Shown here piece by piece: positions 46,554-55,084 of a stretch of DNA of 64,000 nt. Under the pieces are notes generated by a model. It ran no database searches. It was not told the origin of the DNA and worked only from the letters and a program-made list of their open reading frames with translations. Made by a program: the position numbers and the translations under genes. How positions within the stretch are numbered: the first letter of the stretch is position 1; the number at the start of each line of letters is the position of its first letter. Source of the stretch: Cryomorpha sp963741985 (GTDB lineage: Bacteria; Bacteroidota; Bacteroidia; Flavobacteriales_D; Cryomorphaceae); NCBI GenBank assembly GCA_963741985.1, contig CAVUKD010000001.1, positions 248,001-312,000 of the forward strand. Direction: 5' to 3'.

Positions 46554-48440
46554 TTACTCCTTCCAGCCCAGTATCTTATCAATAGTCTGTACAGACACCA
46601 CATGATAATTCGGCCGTGCCTCTCTATACACCTCCAACACCCATTTCTTGTGCGCCGCAGTCTTCACTAATTCGGTATAAAGCGGTGTGAGAAACTTGCG
46701 TCGTCCCACCTGTTTCAAAAATTTCGCCATCGCTGGAAAAGCGGGTTGGTAATCATTTTTTATGACCAGAACGTACCATTCATCGGCGATTTCACTGTTC
46801 TTTGAGTTCGTAAGATTGTATCGTTTATCCAGCTGAATCATTTTGGCAGCTCCAACGGAATCGGGCAATCCACGCAAAAAGTGCAGCCATTCGTGCGTAG
46901 TCCATTTGTCTGAAGCAATTTCGTCCGTTTTCACCGATCCATCTATCCACTTTAACCGGATTGTATCCACTTTGTCAAATAGTTTTGAGTTTACAACGGG
47001 AATATCAGCTGGAAGACCTGGTTGATAAATCCATTCTTCAACATCAGGGCGCGGATTCATCCCTTTGAGCAAATTAGAATCGAGGTATGTAATAAATGCC
47101 TCGGTGGTCATAGTTTTGAAAGCATTCCGATCGAAATAATTTCGCAGAAAGGCGTCGAATTTTTCACGACCCGTCTTTTGCTCGAGCCACCGCAGTAAAA
47201 AATATCCTTTTTCGTAAGCTATATCAGTCATTCCATCATCCGGGTCGCGGCCTTCAAGATCGAGATGCAGCCGGGTATCGGGGTTATCTGCTCCTAGATC
47301 GTCAACCTGATCCTGAAGATCCTGCATACCCAATTCGGCAAGCATATCCGCATAATCACTTCCGTAAATGGATTCCATAATACGACGTTCGAAATAGACG
47401 GTAAAACCTTCATTGAGCCAGAAATCATTCCAGGTAGCATTGGTCACTAAATTGCCACTCCAACTATGCGCCAATTCGTGGGCAACAAGCGACGTAAGCG
47501 AGCGGTCACCTACGATAACGGTTGGAGTAACAAATGTAAGTCGCGGGTTTTCCATCCCGCCAAAAGGAAAACTTGGTGGGAGCACCAGCAGATCGTATTC
47601 GCTCCAACGATAAGGACCATAGAGATCTTCTGCAGCCTTTATCATTTTCTCAGTATCAGCAAATTCATACGCCGCTTTGTCAATCATTGCCGGTTCTGCA
47701 TAGATACCACTGCGATCGCTAAGCGCTTCAAACTCTAAATCGCCCACTCCAAGTGCCATTAAATATGGAGCTATCGGTTGTTGCATTTTAAAAGTATACA
47801 CGCCGGTATTATTCTTCTCCTTCGGGTTTTCGGCACTCATCAAAGCCATCAATCCTTCAGGCACCTGCACTTTGGCATCGTATGTCATACGGATGGAAGG
47901 GGTATCTTGAATAGGTATCCAGGAGCGCGTCAAAATTGCCTCGCCCTGAGTAAACATAAACGGCGCCGTTTTGCCAAGAGTCTGTTGAGGCTCCATCCAG
48001 AGCAGTGCCGCAGCGCGAGGTGAAGTAGCGTATCTAATTCGCACCTTGTTTGTATTCGTATTTAAAGGCACGACAAGGGCATCGCCATATTCCCATCCTT
48101 TTCTGATTTTGAAATCAAGTGGTTTATCTCCCGGAACTTCTTGAACCGATTGGATTTCAAGTTCACGAATATCAAAAATGACGGTGTCCCCTTGATTTCT
48201 TTCGAGGTCATAAGTGGCATCCCCCATGATCGTGTGTTTATCCATATCGACATTAATATCGAGATCGAGGTGGGTTACAGCTACCTTGTTAGGTTGAGAA
48301 TAGCTATGAACATCAGTGGCATATTTTTGCATAGAATCAGGTTTTTGGTTTACAGCTTTATCGACTGCAGAGGAGTTTGAAGGCCCGTTACTGCATCCAA
48401 AGCTAAAAAGTAAGATAGAAATTCCGAGTATATATTTCAT
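46554..48440 (-). CDS. M1 family aminopeptidase (leukotriene A4 hydrolase-like), lipoprotein
   Basis: 628 residues. The lipobox FGCS gives an acylated Cys at about residue 16. The M1 features are the exopeptidase motif GGMENPR, the zinc motif HELAHSW near residue 322 and the third ligand Glu in NEGFTVYFERR 19 residues on. The C-terminal helical domain (about 500-628) and overall length match the leukotriene A4 hydrolase-like branch. It should remove N-terminal residues from peptides in the periplasm or at the outer membrane. It begins 7 nt after the stop of a second M1 peptidase gene on the same strand, so the two form an operon for envelope peptide degradation. Confidence 0.94.
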   Translation of the reverse strand: MKYILGISILLFSFGCSNGPSNSSAVDKAVNQKPDSMQKYATDVHSYSQPNKVAVTHLDLDINVDMDKHTIMGDATYDLERNQGDTVIFDIRELEIQSVQEVPGDKPLDFKIRKGWEYGDALVVPLNTNTNKVRIRYATSPRAAALLWMEPQQTLGKTAPFMFTQGEAILTRSWIPIQDTPSIRMTYDAKVQVPEGLMALMSAENPKEKNNTGVYTFKMQQPIAPYLMALGVGDLEFEALSDRSGIYAEPAMIDKAAYEFADTEKMIKAAEDLYGPYRWSEYDLLVLPPSFPFGGMENPRLTFVTPTVIVGDRSLTSLVAHELAHSWSGNLVTNATWNDFWLNEGFTVYFERRIMESIYGSDYADMLAELGMQDLQDQVDDLGADNPDTRLHLDLEGRDPDDGMTDIAYEKGYFLLRWLEQKTGREKFDAFLRNYFDRNAFKTMTTEAFITYLDSNLLKGMNPRPDVEEWIYQPGLPADIPVVNSKLFDKVDTIRLKWIDGSVKTDEIASDKWTTHEWLHFLRGLPDSVGAAKMIQLDKRYNLTNSKNSEIADEWYVLVIKNDYQPAFPAMAKFLKQVGRRKFLTPLYTELVKTAAHKKWVLEVYREARPNYHVVSVQTIDKILGWKE

Positions 48441-48447
48441 TTATCCT

Positions 48448-50304
48448 TTAATTAATAATAATAGTTTCTGTAGTTGGATTCAATTTAATCAGATTGTTCG
48501 ACCGGTCAATGTCGGCCATTCGGTGAGATGGATCTATCTCGATGGAAACTATTTCAGAAATCGGTTTTTCGATTGTTACCAAATACGTTGGATTTGTCCA
48601 TTGCCAGGAACTTTCTATTTTGTAATCCGAGAGCATATTATCATCTTCAGCAGTTTTGGAACTATGCATATTGGTGAGTGGAATATTGAGCGTCTGTTTA
48701 GAGCTGTCGCGAAAAGTGATCATTAGATCTATCGGCATCGGAAAATTTCCTATCCGAGATAATTCTACCTTCGTCGCTTTTGTTTGTCCTTCCACTTTGC
48801 TGATTCCATAATCGATGGTTTCGGTAGTATTCATCATGTAGCTTAGGTACCAATCGAGTTGCATTCCGCTTTCCTTCTCGGCAATACGCAAGAAATCATT
48901 CGGGTCGGGATGCTTAAATTTCCATTCATCGAAATAGCGGCGGAGGGTCCTATACAAAACATCTTCACCCATAATATATCCAAGCTGCGCTACAAAAACA
49001 CCTCCTTTGCTATACGTAGAAGTACTGTAGGCGCCATTGGTTTTAAAATAATCTCCACGGGTACTCATCGGTTCTTCCAGACCGTTTTTGGCTGTAAGAA
49101 GATATCGGTCATAATACAGATCGGTGCGTGTGACACTTTCAAATAGTTGAGCCATTATTTTCGAATCCGAATATTCTGCAAATCCTTCGTCCATCCATGG
49201 ATACTCGCCTTCATTTGAGGCTATAATTCCATAAAACCATTCGTGCATAATTTCGTGGCAAGTCGTACCTACGAGGCTACCAAGACGGCGGTGGCCGGTA
49301 ATAAGTGTTGCCATAGGGTATTCCATACCGCCATCTCCGCCTTGTATTACGCTATATTGCGGCCACGGATATTTTCCATATTGATCTTGGGCGATGCTGA
49401 ATATTTGAATCACATAAGCGGGTAATTGCTCCCAGACAGGCTTAATCCCAACAGTGTTTTTATAGAAAAAATGCAACTCAGGCTCACCCTTTACTTTTAC
49501 AATTTTGTGGATGTAATCCTTATCAGCCGCCCAGACAAAATCATGTACCTTCTCAGCTTTGAAATTCCATGTAAGCAACTTGCCTTCGGGTCTTTTTAGA
49601 TTTTTGCCTTTCGGCAAATATCCATGACCGACAGCTTCGGGGTTTTGCAAAACTCCGGTAGCTCCGATCGTGTATGCCGAATCCATTTTTATAGTAACAT
49701 CAAAATCCCCCCACACGCCGTAAAATTCACGCGCTATATACGGATCAGCGTGCCAGCCCTGCCGGTCGTACTCACACATCTTTGGATACCACTGCGACAT
49801 GCTGTATGCTACACCTTCTGCATTATTACGACCCGAACGGCGAATCTGAACAGGAGATTGCCCCGTAAAATGAAGCGAAAATTTCTCTTTCTTTCCGGGG
49901 CGAATGGGCTTCGCCAATTTTACTTTGAGAATAGTGCCCTGAACTTCTGTTTCCAGCAAATTTCCTTTTTGACGAAAGTTATCGACCTTCAAAAACCCCT
50001 GATCTTCGGATCTGAGCGTTGAAATTCTTTCGCCAATTCGAGAATCCGGATCAATTATCGTTCGGGCTCGAACATCCATCATACTACCCGGTTGAAAAGC
50101 ATTGGGATACAAATGAAAGAATACGGTAAAAAGTGTATCAGGAGAATTATTTGTATACGTCAATTCCTGAATCCCACTGTATTGATTATTGGAATCTGTG
50201 AAAGTCAGATCCATTTTATAGTCAACATGTTGTTGCCAATAATCGGACTGTGAATAAGCGGAAAATGTAAGGAATAAAAAGAGCGTGCTAACAGAGAGGC
50301 GCAT
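48448..50304 (-). CDS. M1 family metallopeptidase, secreted
   Basis: 618 residues. The signal peptide ends SAYS with Gln at +1 (residue 19). The zinc motif is HEIMHEWFYG near residue 351, with the distal Glu in MDEGFAEY. The exopeptidase box is GGMEYPM. The N-terminal domain is beta-rich (YKMDLTFTDSNNQYSGIQELTY). The C-terminal part (about 500-618) has no sorting domain; it ends in a hydrophobic-polar stretch ETIIIN. It should be periplasmic. First gene of the tandem M1 operon, with a promoter box upstream. The differing export routes (soluble versus lipoprotein) suggest complementary roles of the two enzymes. Confidence 0.93.
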   Translation of the reverse strand: MRLSVSTLFLFLTFSAYSQSDYWQQHVDYKMDLTFTDSNNQYSGIQELTYTNNSPDTLFTVFFHLYPNAFQPGSMMDVRARTIIDPDSRIGERISTLRSEDQGFLKVDNFRQKGNLLETEVQGTILKVKLAKPIRPGKKEKFSLHFTGQSPVQIRRSGRNNAEGVAYSMSQWYPKMCEYDRQGWHADPYIAREFYGVWGDFDVTIKMDSAYTIGATGVLQNPEAVGHGYLPKGKNLKRPEGKLLTWNFKAEKVHDFVWAADKDYIHKIVKVKGEPELHFFYKNTVGIKPVWEQLPAYVIQIFSIAQDQYGKYPWPQYSVIQGGDGGMEYPMATLITGHRRLGSLVGTTCHEIMHEWFYGIIASNEGEYPWMDEGFAEYSDSKIMAQLFESVTRTDLYYDRYLLTAKNGLEEPMSTRGDYFKTNGAYSTSTYSKGGVFVAQLGYIMGEDVLYRTLRRYFDEWKFKHPDPNDFLRIAEKESGMQLDWYLSYMMNTTETIDYGISKVEGQTKATKVELSRIGNFPMPIDLMITFRDSSKQTLNIPLTNMHSSKTAEDDNMLSDYKIESSWQWTNPTYLVTIEKPISEIVSIEIDPSHRMADIDRSNNLIKLNPTTETIIIN

Positions 50305-50329
50305 AGTCTAATTTTCGTTTTAAAAGGCA

Positions 50330-50337
50330 CAAAGATA
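50330..50337 (-). promoter_or_regulatory. -7 promoter box of the M1 peptidase operon (TATCTTTG)
   Basis: An exact TAnnTTTG match on the minus strand, 25 nt before the ATG at 50304. Confidence 0.5.
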
Positions 50338-50466
50338 AGTCAAATAAGGAGTAAGAAAAATTTGGATATTCAATACTCCCAGCCAAATCGGGCACGAATA
50401 CGTAGTAAAATCCATGTTTTTATCAAAAATTTTCCTGTACTTCGGTGATTCAAAAATGGTATTAAG

Positions 50467-51417
50467 ATGAAACTCCCGAAAACCTATTCACTTTCTGAAA
50501 TTTGTGAAATTGTGAATTGCGAATATCTTGGTTCGCCCGAGCATAGAATAACGGGTATCAATGAGATACATATGGTAGAAAACGGGGATATCGTATTTGT
50601 GGATCACCCCAAATATTACGACAAAGCGCTTCAGAGTGCCGCGACTACCATAATCATTAATAAAGAAGTCGAACCACCCCATGGGAAGGCGTTGATACTA
50701 GCGGAAGAACCATTTCATGTATTTAATGCCTTGACTCTACATTTCAGTCCGAAGCAGAAATGGGATGTTAATCGGGATCAAAAAATTGATCCCAGCGCAC
50801 ATGTTGCTCCGGGCGTTGTAATGGGTCACAATATTAAAATTGGAGCCCGTTCGGTAATTCATCCGAATGTGGTACTTTACGACAATATCACAATAGGCGA
50901 AAATGTGGAAATACATAGCAATACCACCCTCGGCAGCCATGCTTTTTATTACAAAAAAGAAAACGGAAACTATACAAAAATGCATAGTTGCGGATCTGTG
51001 ATTATTGATGACAACGTAGAAATAGGCGCTGGATGTACGATTGACAAAGGAGTTTCGGGAGCTACACGTATTGGTGCCGGCACTAAAATTGACAATCACG
51101 TCCATATCGGGCATGATACTGTTTTGGGAAAAAACTGTCTGATTGCTGCACAAGTCGGCATTGCCGGATGCGTAAGGATAGAAGACGACGTTACACTCTG
51201 GGGACAAGTTGGTTTGAGGAGCGATATTACCATTGGTAATAGTGCTGTGGTGCTGGCGCAGTCAGGAATTTCCAAGAATCTCGAAAGTGGAAAGATCTAT
51301 TTTGGAACTCCTGCTACCGAGTCGAGAGATAAGTTGAAAGAAATGGCAAATACGCGAAAAATACCGCGGATATTGGAAGAAATCACAGCGCTCAAAAACC
51401 GATTAAATGAAAGTTAG
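50467..51417 (+). CDS. lpxD: LpxD-type UDP-3-O-acylglucosamine N-acyltransferase (short form)
   Basis: 316 residues. The N-terminal uridine-binding-like domain (about 1-100) is followed by a left-handed beta-helix of hexapeptide repeats (about 105-265) and a C-terminal helix. The catalytic His is likely His216 in HVHIGHDTVLG, followed by AAQVGIAGCV. The family adds the N-linked hydroxyacyl chain to lipid A precursor using acyl-ACP. At 316 residues it is shorter than classical LpxD (about 340), matching the second LpxD-like paralogue many Bacteroidota carry, so the exact acceptor is less certain. No lpxA, lpxB or lpxC lies nearby. It overlaps the SpoIIE phosphatase gene by 11 nt. Confidence 0.87.
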   Translation: MKLPKTYSLSEICEIVNCEYLGSPEHRITGINEIHMVENGDIVFVDHPKYYDKALQSAATTIIINKEVEPPHGKALILAEEPFHVFNALTLHFSPKQKWDVNRDQKIDPSAHVAPGVVMGHNIKIGARSVIHPNVVLYDNITIGENVEIHSNTTLGSHAFYYKKENGNYTKMHSCGSVIIDDNVEIGAGCTIDKGVSGATRIGAGTKIDNHVHIGHDTVLGKNCLIAAQVGIAGCVRIEDDVTLWGQVGLRSDITIGNSAVVLAQSGISKNLESGKIYFGTPATESRDKLKEMANTRKIPRILEEITALKNRLNES

Positions 51418-52639
51418 CAAACTTCAAGAGCGTCTTAAGCAGAGTGATTTTAAAATGAATACTCTGCTTGAGGTGACGAAGGCTGTCAATGAAAATCTTT
51501 CGACAGAAGAATTGCTTGCGCGGTATCGCGATGTGCTGAAAAACCAGCTTTTGGTCGGACGACTTGCTCTTTTTACGCGAATCGAGGAAGAATGGAAATG
51601 CGTAATACAATACGGTTCTGAGGTTGATTTTTCAAACACGGATATAGAATACAGCTTAAAATCCTTTAAGGAAATTAAAATTATTCAATCTGAAGCGGAT
51701 GAAATATTCAGTGGGTTTGGGTTAATTATTCCAGTTTTTCACGAGAATCAACCACTTGCATACGTGCTGATAGGCGACATTGATGACGACGAAATAAAGA
51801 TGAGCCCGATGATAAAACACATGCGTTTTATCCAGACCCTCACCAATATTATATCAGTAGCTATTGAAAATAAGGCACTGGTTGCTAAAAATCTTGAGCA
51901 GGCACGATTTAAGACAGAGCTAAAGTTGGCCGCCGAAATGCAATCGCTCCTCATTGGCAGTGGTCGCCGCGATTACCCCGGCGCGGAAGTGGCGATGTAT
52001 TACAAACCACACAACCAAGTGGGAGGGGATTTTTGTGATTTTATAAAAATTAGCGATACCGAATCTTTCTTTTGCGTTGCCGACGTATCTGGAAAAGGAA
52101 TAAGTGCAGCATTTTTAATGGCCACTATCCAAGCGCATTTGAAAGCACTGTTACAACTTACCAACTGGACTCTCGAATCGCTTGCAATTGAACTCAATAA
52201 AAAAGTAGTCGCAACCGTAAAGGGTGAGAGATTTGTGACCATGTTTTTAGCCTATTTTCATCACCCTTCCCGCATGTTACATTTTCTGAATGCTGGCCAC
52301 AATCCCCCACTTATTTTTTCGAATGGAAAAATTGAACAACTGGAAAGTGGTACTGTGGGAATTGGTATGCTCGAAGAGCTTCCATTCATAAATAAAAGCG
52401 AGGTAAAACTCGGTAAAAATGCCATTGTGGTATGCTACACCGATGGTGTGGTGGAAATAGAAAATCAGGAAGAAGAAGAATATGGAAATGAAAAACTTGG
52501 TGAATTAATTTCCGAAAAGGCCACTCATATCGAGCATGTTGATGACCTGATCACTCATATTATTCATTCCTTGGATCGGCATCGCGGTTCAAACCCCTAT
52601 TTTGACGATACTTCGCTGCTCTGCTGTAGATTTAAATAA
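51407..52639 (+). CDS. SpoIIE-type PP2C serine/threonine phosphatase with N-terminal sensory region
   Basis: 410 residues. Residues about 1-170 look like a GAF-type sensory domain (LLEVTKAVNENLSTEELLARYRDVLKNQL), joined by a helical linker ELKLAAEMQSLLIG to the phosphatase (about 195-410). PP2C metal-binding motifs are complete: GGDFCDF, ADVSGKGISAAFLM, NAGHNPP, YTDGVVE and DDTSLL. Such RsbU/SpoIIE proteins dephosphorylate anti-sigma factor antagonists or similar phosphoproteins; here the partner is unknown, and no RsbV/RsbW homologue is adjacent. It overlaps lpxD by 11 nt, which suggests a link between signalling and lipid A. Its 3' end overlaps the O-antigen ligase gene on the other strand by 43 nt. 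Confidence 0.93.
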   Translation: MKVSKLQERLKQSDFKMNTLLEVTKAVNENLSTEELLARYRDVLKNQLLVGRLALFTRIEEEWKCVIQYGSEVDFSNTDIEYSLKSFKEIKIIQSEADEIFSGFGLIIPVFHENQPLAYVLIGDIDDDEIKMSPMIKHMRFIQTLTNIISVAIENKALVAKNLEQARFKTELKLAAEMQSLLIGSGRRDYPGAEVAMYYKPHNQVGGDFCDFIKISDTESFFCVADVSGKGISAAFLMATIQAHLKALLQLTNWTLESLAIELNKKVVATVKGERFVTMFLAYFHHPSRMLHFLNAGHNPPLIFSNGKIEQLESGTVGIGMLEELPFINKSEVKLGKNAIVVCYTDGVVEIENQEEEEYGNEKLGELISEKATHIEHVDDLITHIIHSLDRHRGSNPYFDDTSLLCCRFK

Positions 52640-54081
52640 GAGCCGGATCTGATGTGGTAAATTTCTACCGCAACGAGGATACTCATCATTCCCCAAACGG
52701 GAACAGAGGCTTTGTCTGTATCCAAATAATTATTGAGAATACCGTGCAAATAATAGGTAACCAGGCCTAAGACGATACTCAACACAATTCCTTTCAAAAA
52801 TGGTTTATCATCGAGCTGGTAGTAAAGCCTTATACCGGTAGTAAGACTTAAAATAAATATAATCAGAATAGTAAGCGTACCCAAAACTCCCGATTCAGAC
52901 AGTGGCCCCAGATATTCACTATGAGAGTTTCCACCATCGCCACTATTCGTGGAAATAATAGTTCGATCAGCATTTTTCTGAAAAATCGCATATTTGAACA
53001 TATATGTACCCGGACCATACCCCAGAATAGGTTTATCTTCAAACATTCGCATAGCAGAATTCCAACGATTGAGTCGTTCCAAATTTGAAGCATCGCTCGA
53101 AATATTGGTAATGGACTGAATATGTTCGGTGATATTATTGCTTGAGTCCTGCCGGTTACTTCGCAATTGATGCGTTATTTGCTCTTCAAAACCGAGATAA
53201 AAACCGAAAAGCACTAATCCTGCAAGTAGAACAAGTTTGTAATTGATTCGCCATTTTATGAGGAAGTACACGAATAATGCTCCTACAAGACTTACCCATG
53301 CCGCTCTGGTGTAAGATAAGATAAGACCGATGGTAAAAACTCCAAAAATTGCCAACGCAAAAAATTGTTCAAAGGTATACCTTCTAGCTTTGTAGAGTAA
53401 GAAGACCACCAAAGGATAAAACAGGGCTATAATAGCGCCATAGGACGTATGATCTTTAAAAAATGGCCACATCACCCAATGGGCGGCATCTTCAGAAAAT
53501 CCGCGGCTGGCGTGACGAAAAACAGTGTAGACAATCGTGATCGTCAATCCAAAAATATAAGCCTTCAGGAACTTGTAAATGAACTTCTCATCTTTGAAAA
53601 ATGAGTTAATCATGAAGTAAATTACCAGAATAAACCAAAGCCTGGAGAGTAAAAACTTGAAAGAAACGATTGGCATTGTTGAGGTCATCGCCGTGATTGA
53701 TATCCATATCAGATTAACTACAATTGCCATAGTTAAAGGATGACGCATAAGTTCTTTGCGCTCTTTCACGCCTGACAATAACCGCACAATGTAGAGCACC
53801 ATTATTCCGAAAAGGACTGGTTCGGTTGGGAAATAAAATCCAATTCCTCCAAAAGCACCAATATTCTCAAAATTAAAAGATAAAGGCGTTGCAAAAACCA
53901 AAAAAATGAGAAGCTGTTTTGGAAAATAGATCACACAGTATATTGCCAAAGCAAATACCGGAAGAAAAATAAAGATATAATACTGAGTAACGTATGCAGT
54001 AATGCAAAAAGCGATAATTAGAAAAGCTGTTAGAGCCGCATAGGTCGGCATTTTTAGCTTATTCTGAATCGTTTCCCACAT
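52597..54081 (-). CDS. O-antigen ligase/polymerase family membrane protein (WaaL/Wzy-like)
   Basis: 494 residues from ATG 54081; the in-frame TTG at 54102 would overlap the upstream gene. About 11-12 hydrophobic helices. The Wzy_C signature is present: a large extracytoplasmic loop (about 310-400) with LGYGPGTYMFKYA, then GGNSHSEYLGPLSESGVLG with the conserved His. The protein should ligate or polymerise lipid-linked glycans at the outer face of the inner membrane. It is last in a cluster with a Wzz-like protein, flippase and glycosyltransferase, so it probably completes a surface polysaccharide. Ligase and polymerase cannot be told apart from sequence. Its 3' end overlaps the convergent SpoIIE gene. 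Confidence 0.88.
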   Translation of the reverse strand: MWETIQNKLKMPTYAALTAFLIIAFCITAYVTQYYIFIFLPVFALAIYCVIYFPKQLLIFLVFATPLSFNFENIGAFGGIGFYFPTEPVLFGIMVLYIVRLLSGVKERKELMRHPLTMAIVVNLIWISITAMTSTMPIVSFKFLLSRLWFILVIYFMINSFFKDEKFIYKFLKAYIFGLTITIVYTVFRHASRGFSEDAAHWVMWPFFKDHTSYGAIIALFYPLVVFLLYKARRYTFEQFFALAIFGVFTIGLILSYTRAAWVSLVGALFVYFLIKWRINYKLVLLAGLVLFGFYLGFEEQITHQLRSNRQDSSNNITEHIQSITNISSDASNLERLNRWNSAMRMFEDKPILGYGPGTYMFKYAIFQKNADRTIISTNSGDGGNSHSEYLGPLSESGVLGTLTILIIFILSLTTGIRLYYQLDDKPFLKGIVLSIVLGLVTYYLHGILNNYLDTDKASVPVWGMMSILVAVEIYHIRSGSYLNLQQSSEVSSK

Positions 54082-54085
54082 CCTC

Positions 54086-55027
54086 TCAGGATCTTTTTGC
54101 AATAGCGAGAATCACAAGGGTAAGAACGAAGGTTCCCGTCACAGACAGTAGAATAATTAACCAACGAATCGGCCATGCTTTACGATCAGGCACTTGAGGA
54201 GAAACAACCACATCCGTATAATTTACTTTTTCAACACCAATAGCTCGCCAATCTAAAAATTTGAATGACATCAGTCCAAACTGCTTTGCTGCCATCTCGC
54301 TTATCTCTTGCAAGGATTGAAGTTTACTTCCAGACTCTTGAAGATCCTTCAACCATGAATTTAATTCTTTGGCACGGTCAGAATTCGGACCGTCTTTGAG
54401 TGCATCTATATATCCCTTTACCAACTCGCGCGTTTGGCTCTCATATTCCATTACACGTTTTTCAGAACTAAGATCCATAATTTTCTGTTGAACCGAATCG
54501 ATGTACGTAAGCTGGTATTTCATTTGATTCATATACGTTTTAGACCGATCGAGACCGCGCTGATTGTAAAAAGATCTGATTTTCAAATTCAACTGTCGTA
54601 ATATTTCGTCCGCCATCATTTTGGCAGTATCCGGACTTTCGTCTAAAACTTCGAGTACAATGGACTCATATGAGGTCTTACTTGTCACCACTCGGTCATT
54701 GTATTTCAGGTGCATATAGTATTTAGATGAAGGATCCCCAGCCTTAATCTCGTAGCGTTTGTATAGATCAAATTTGTCGATAACGGAATCGCGGATCGAA
54801 CCCGCTTCGAAAATCTGGAGCATCTGCTCGGTTTCAGATTCATCGCTATAAGGCGATATATTGATTGGATAAACCACGGCCACCGATTTAAAAAGTGGTT
54901 TCAGAAAAAAAGATCCCGAAAAAATGACAGCGAGCACGGCGGAAAGAATTGCTACGGTAATAAATACTTTCAGGTTATTTCGAACGATTCGGAGAATCGC
55001 TGAAAAATCAAAATTTTTAGATTCCAT
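54086..55027 (-). CDS. Wzz-like polysaccharide chain-length determinant protein
   Basis: 313 residues. Two terminal transmembrane helices (about 20-45 and 285-308) enclose a helical periplasmic domain (about 50-280) with coiled-coil character (YMNQMKYQLTYIDSVQQKIMDLSSEKR). This is the layout of Wzz/GNVR chain-length regulators; no cytosolic kinase domain follows, so it is not the full BY-kinase type. The conserved proline-rich segment before the last helix reads VVSPQVPDRKAWPIRWLI. It should set the length of glycan made by the adjacent polymerase, with a 4-nt gap to the chosen start of the ligase gene. A promoter box lies just upstream. Confidence 0.86.
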   Translation of the reverse strand: MESKNFDFSAILRIVRNNLKVFITVAILSAVLAVIFSGSFFLKPLFKSVAVVYPINISPYSDESETEQMLQIFEAGSIRDSVIDKFDLYKRYEIKAGDPSSKYYMHLKYNDRVVTSKTSYESIVLEVLDESPDTAKMMADEILRQLNLKIRSFYNQRGLDRSKTYMNQMKYQLTYIDSVQQKIMDLSSEKRVMEYESQTRELVKGYIDALKDGPNSDRAKELNSWLKDLQESGSKLQSLQEISEMAAKQFGLMSFKFLDWRAIGVEKVNYTDVVVSPQVPDRKAWPIRWLIILLSVTGTFVLTLVILAIAKRS

Positions 55028-55053
55028 TAAAAAGGCTTTTGCTTAAAACGCCA

Positions 55054-55061
55054 CAAAAGTA
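55054..55061 (-). promoter_or_regulatory. -7 promoter box before the chain-length gene (TACTTTTG)
   Basis: An exact TAnnTTTG match on the minus strand, 26 nt before the ATG at 55027, in the 57-nt gap after the flippase gene. It could be a second promoter within the cluster. Confidence 0.45.
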
Positions 55062-55084
55062 AAAATATTAGCAGCTTGACAGTG

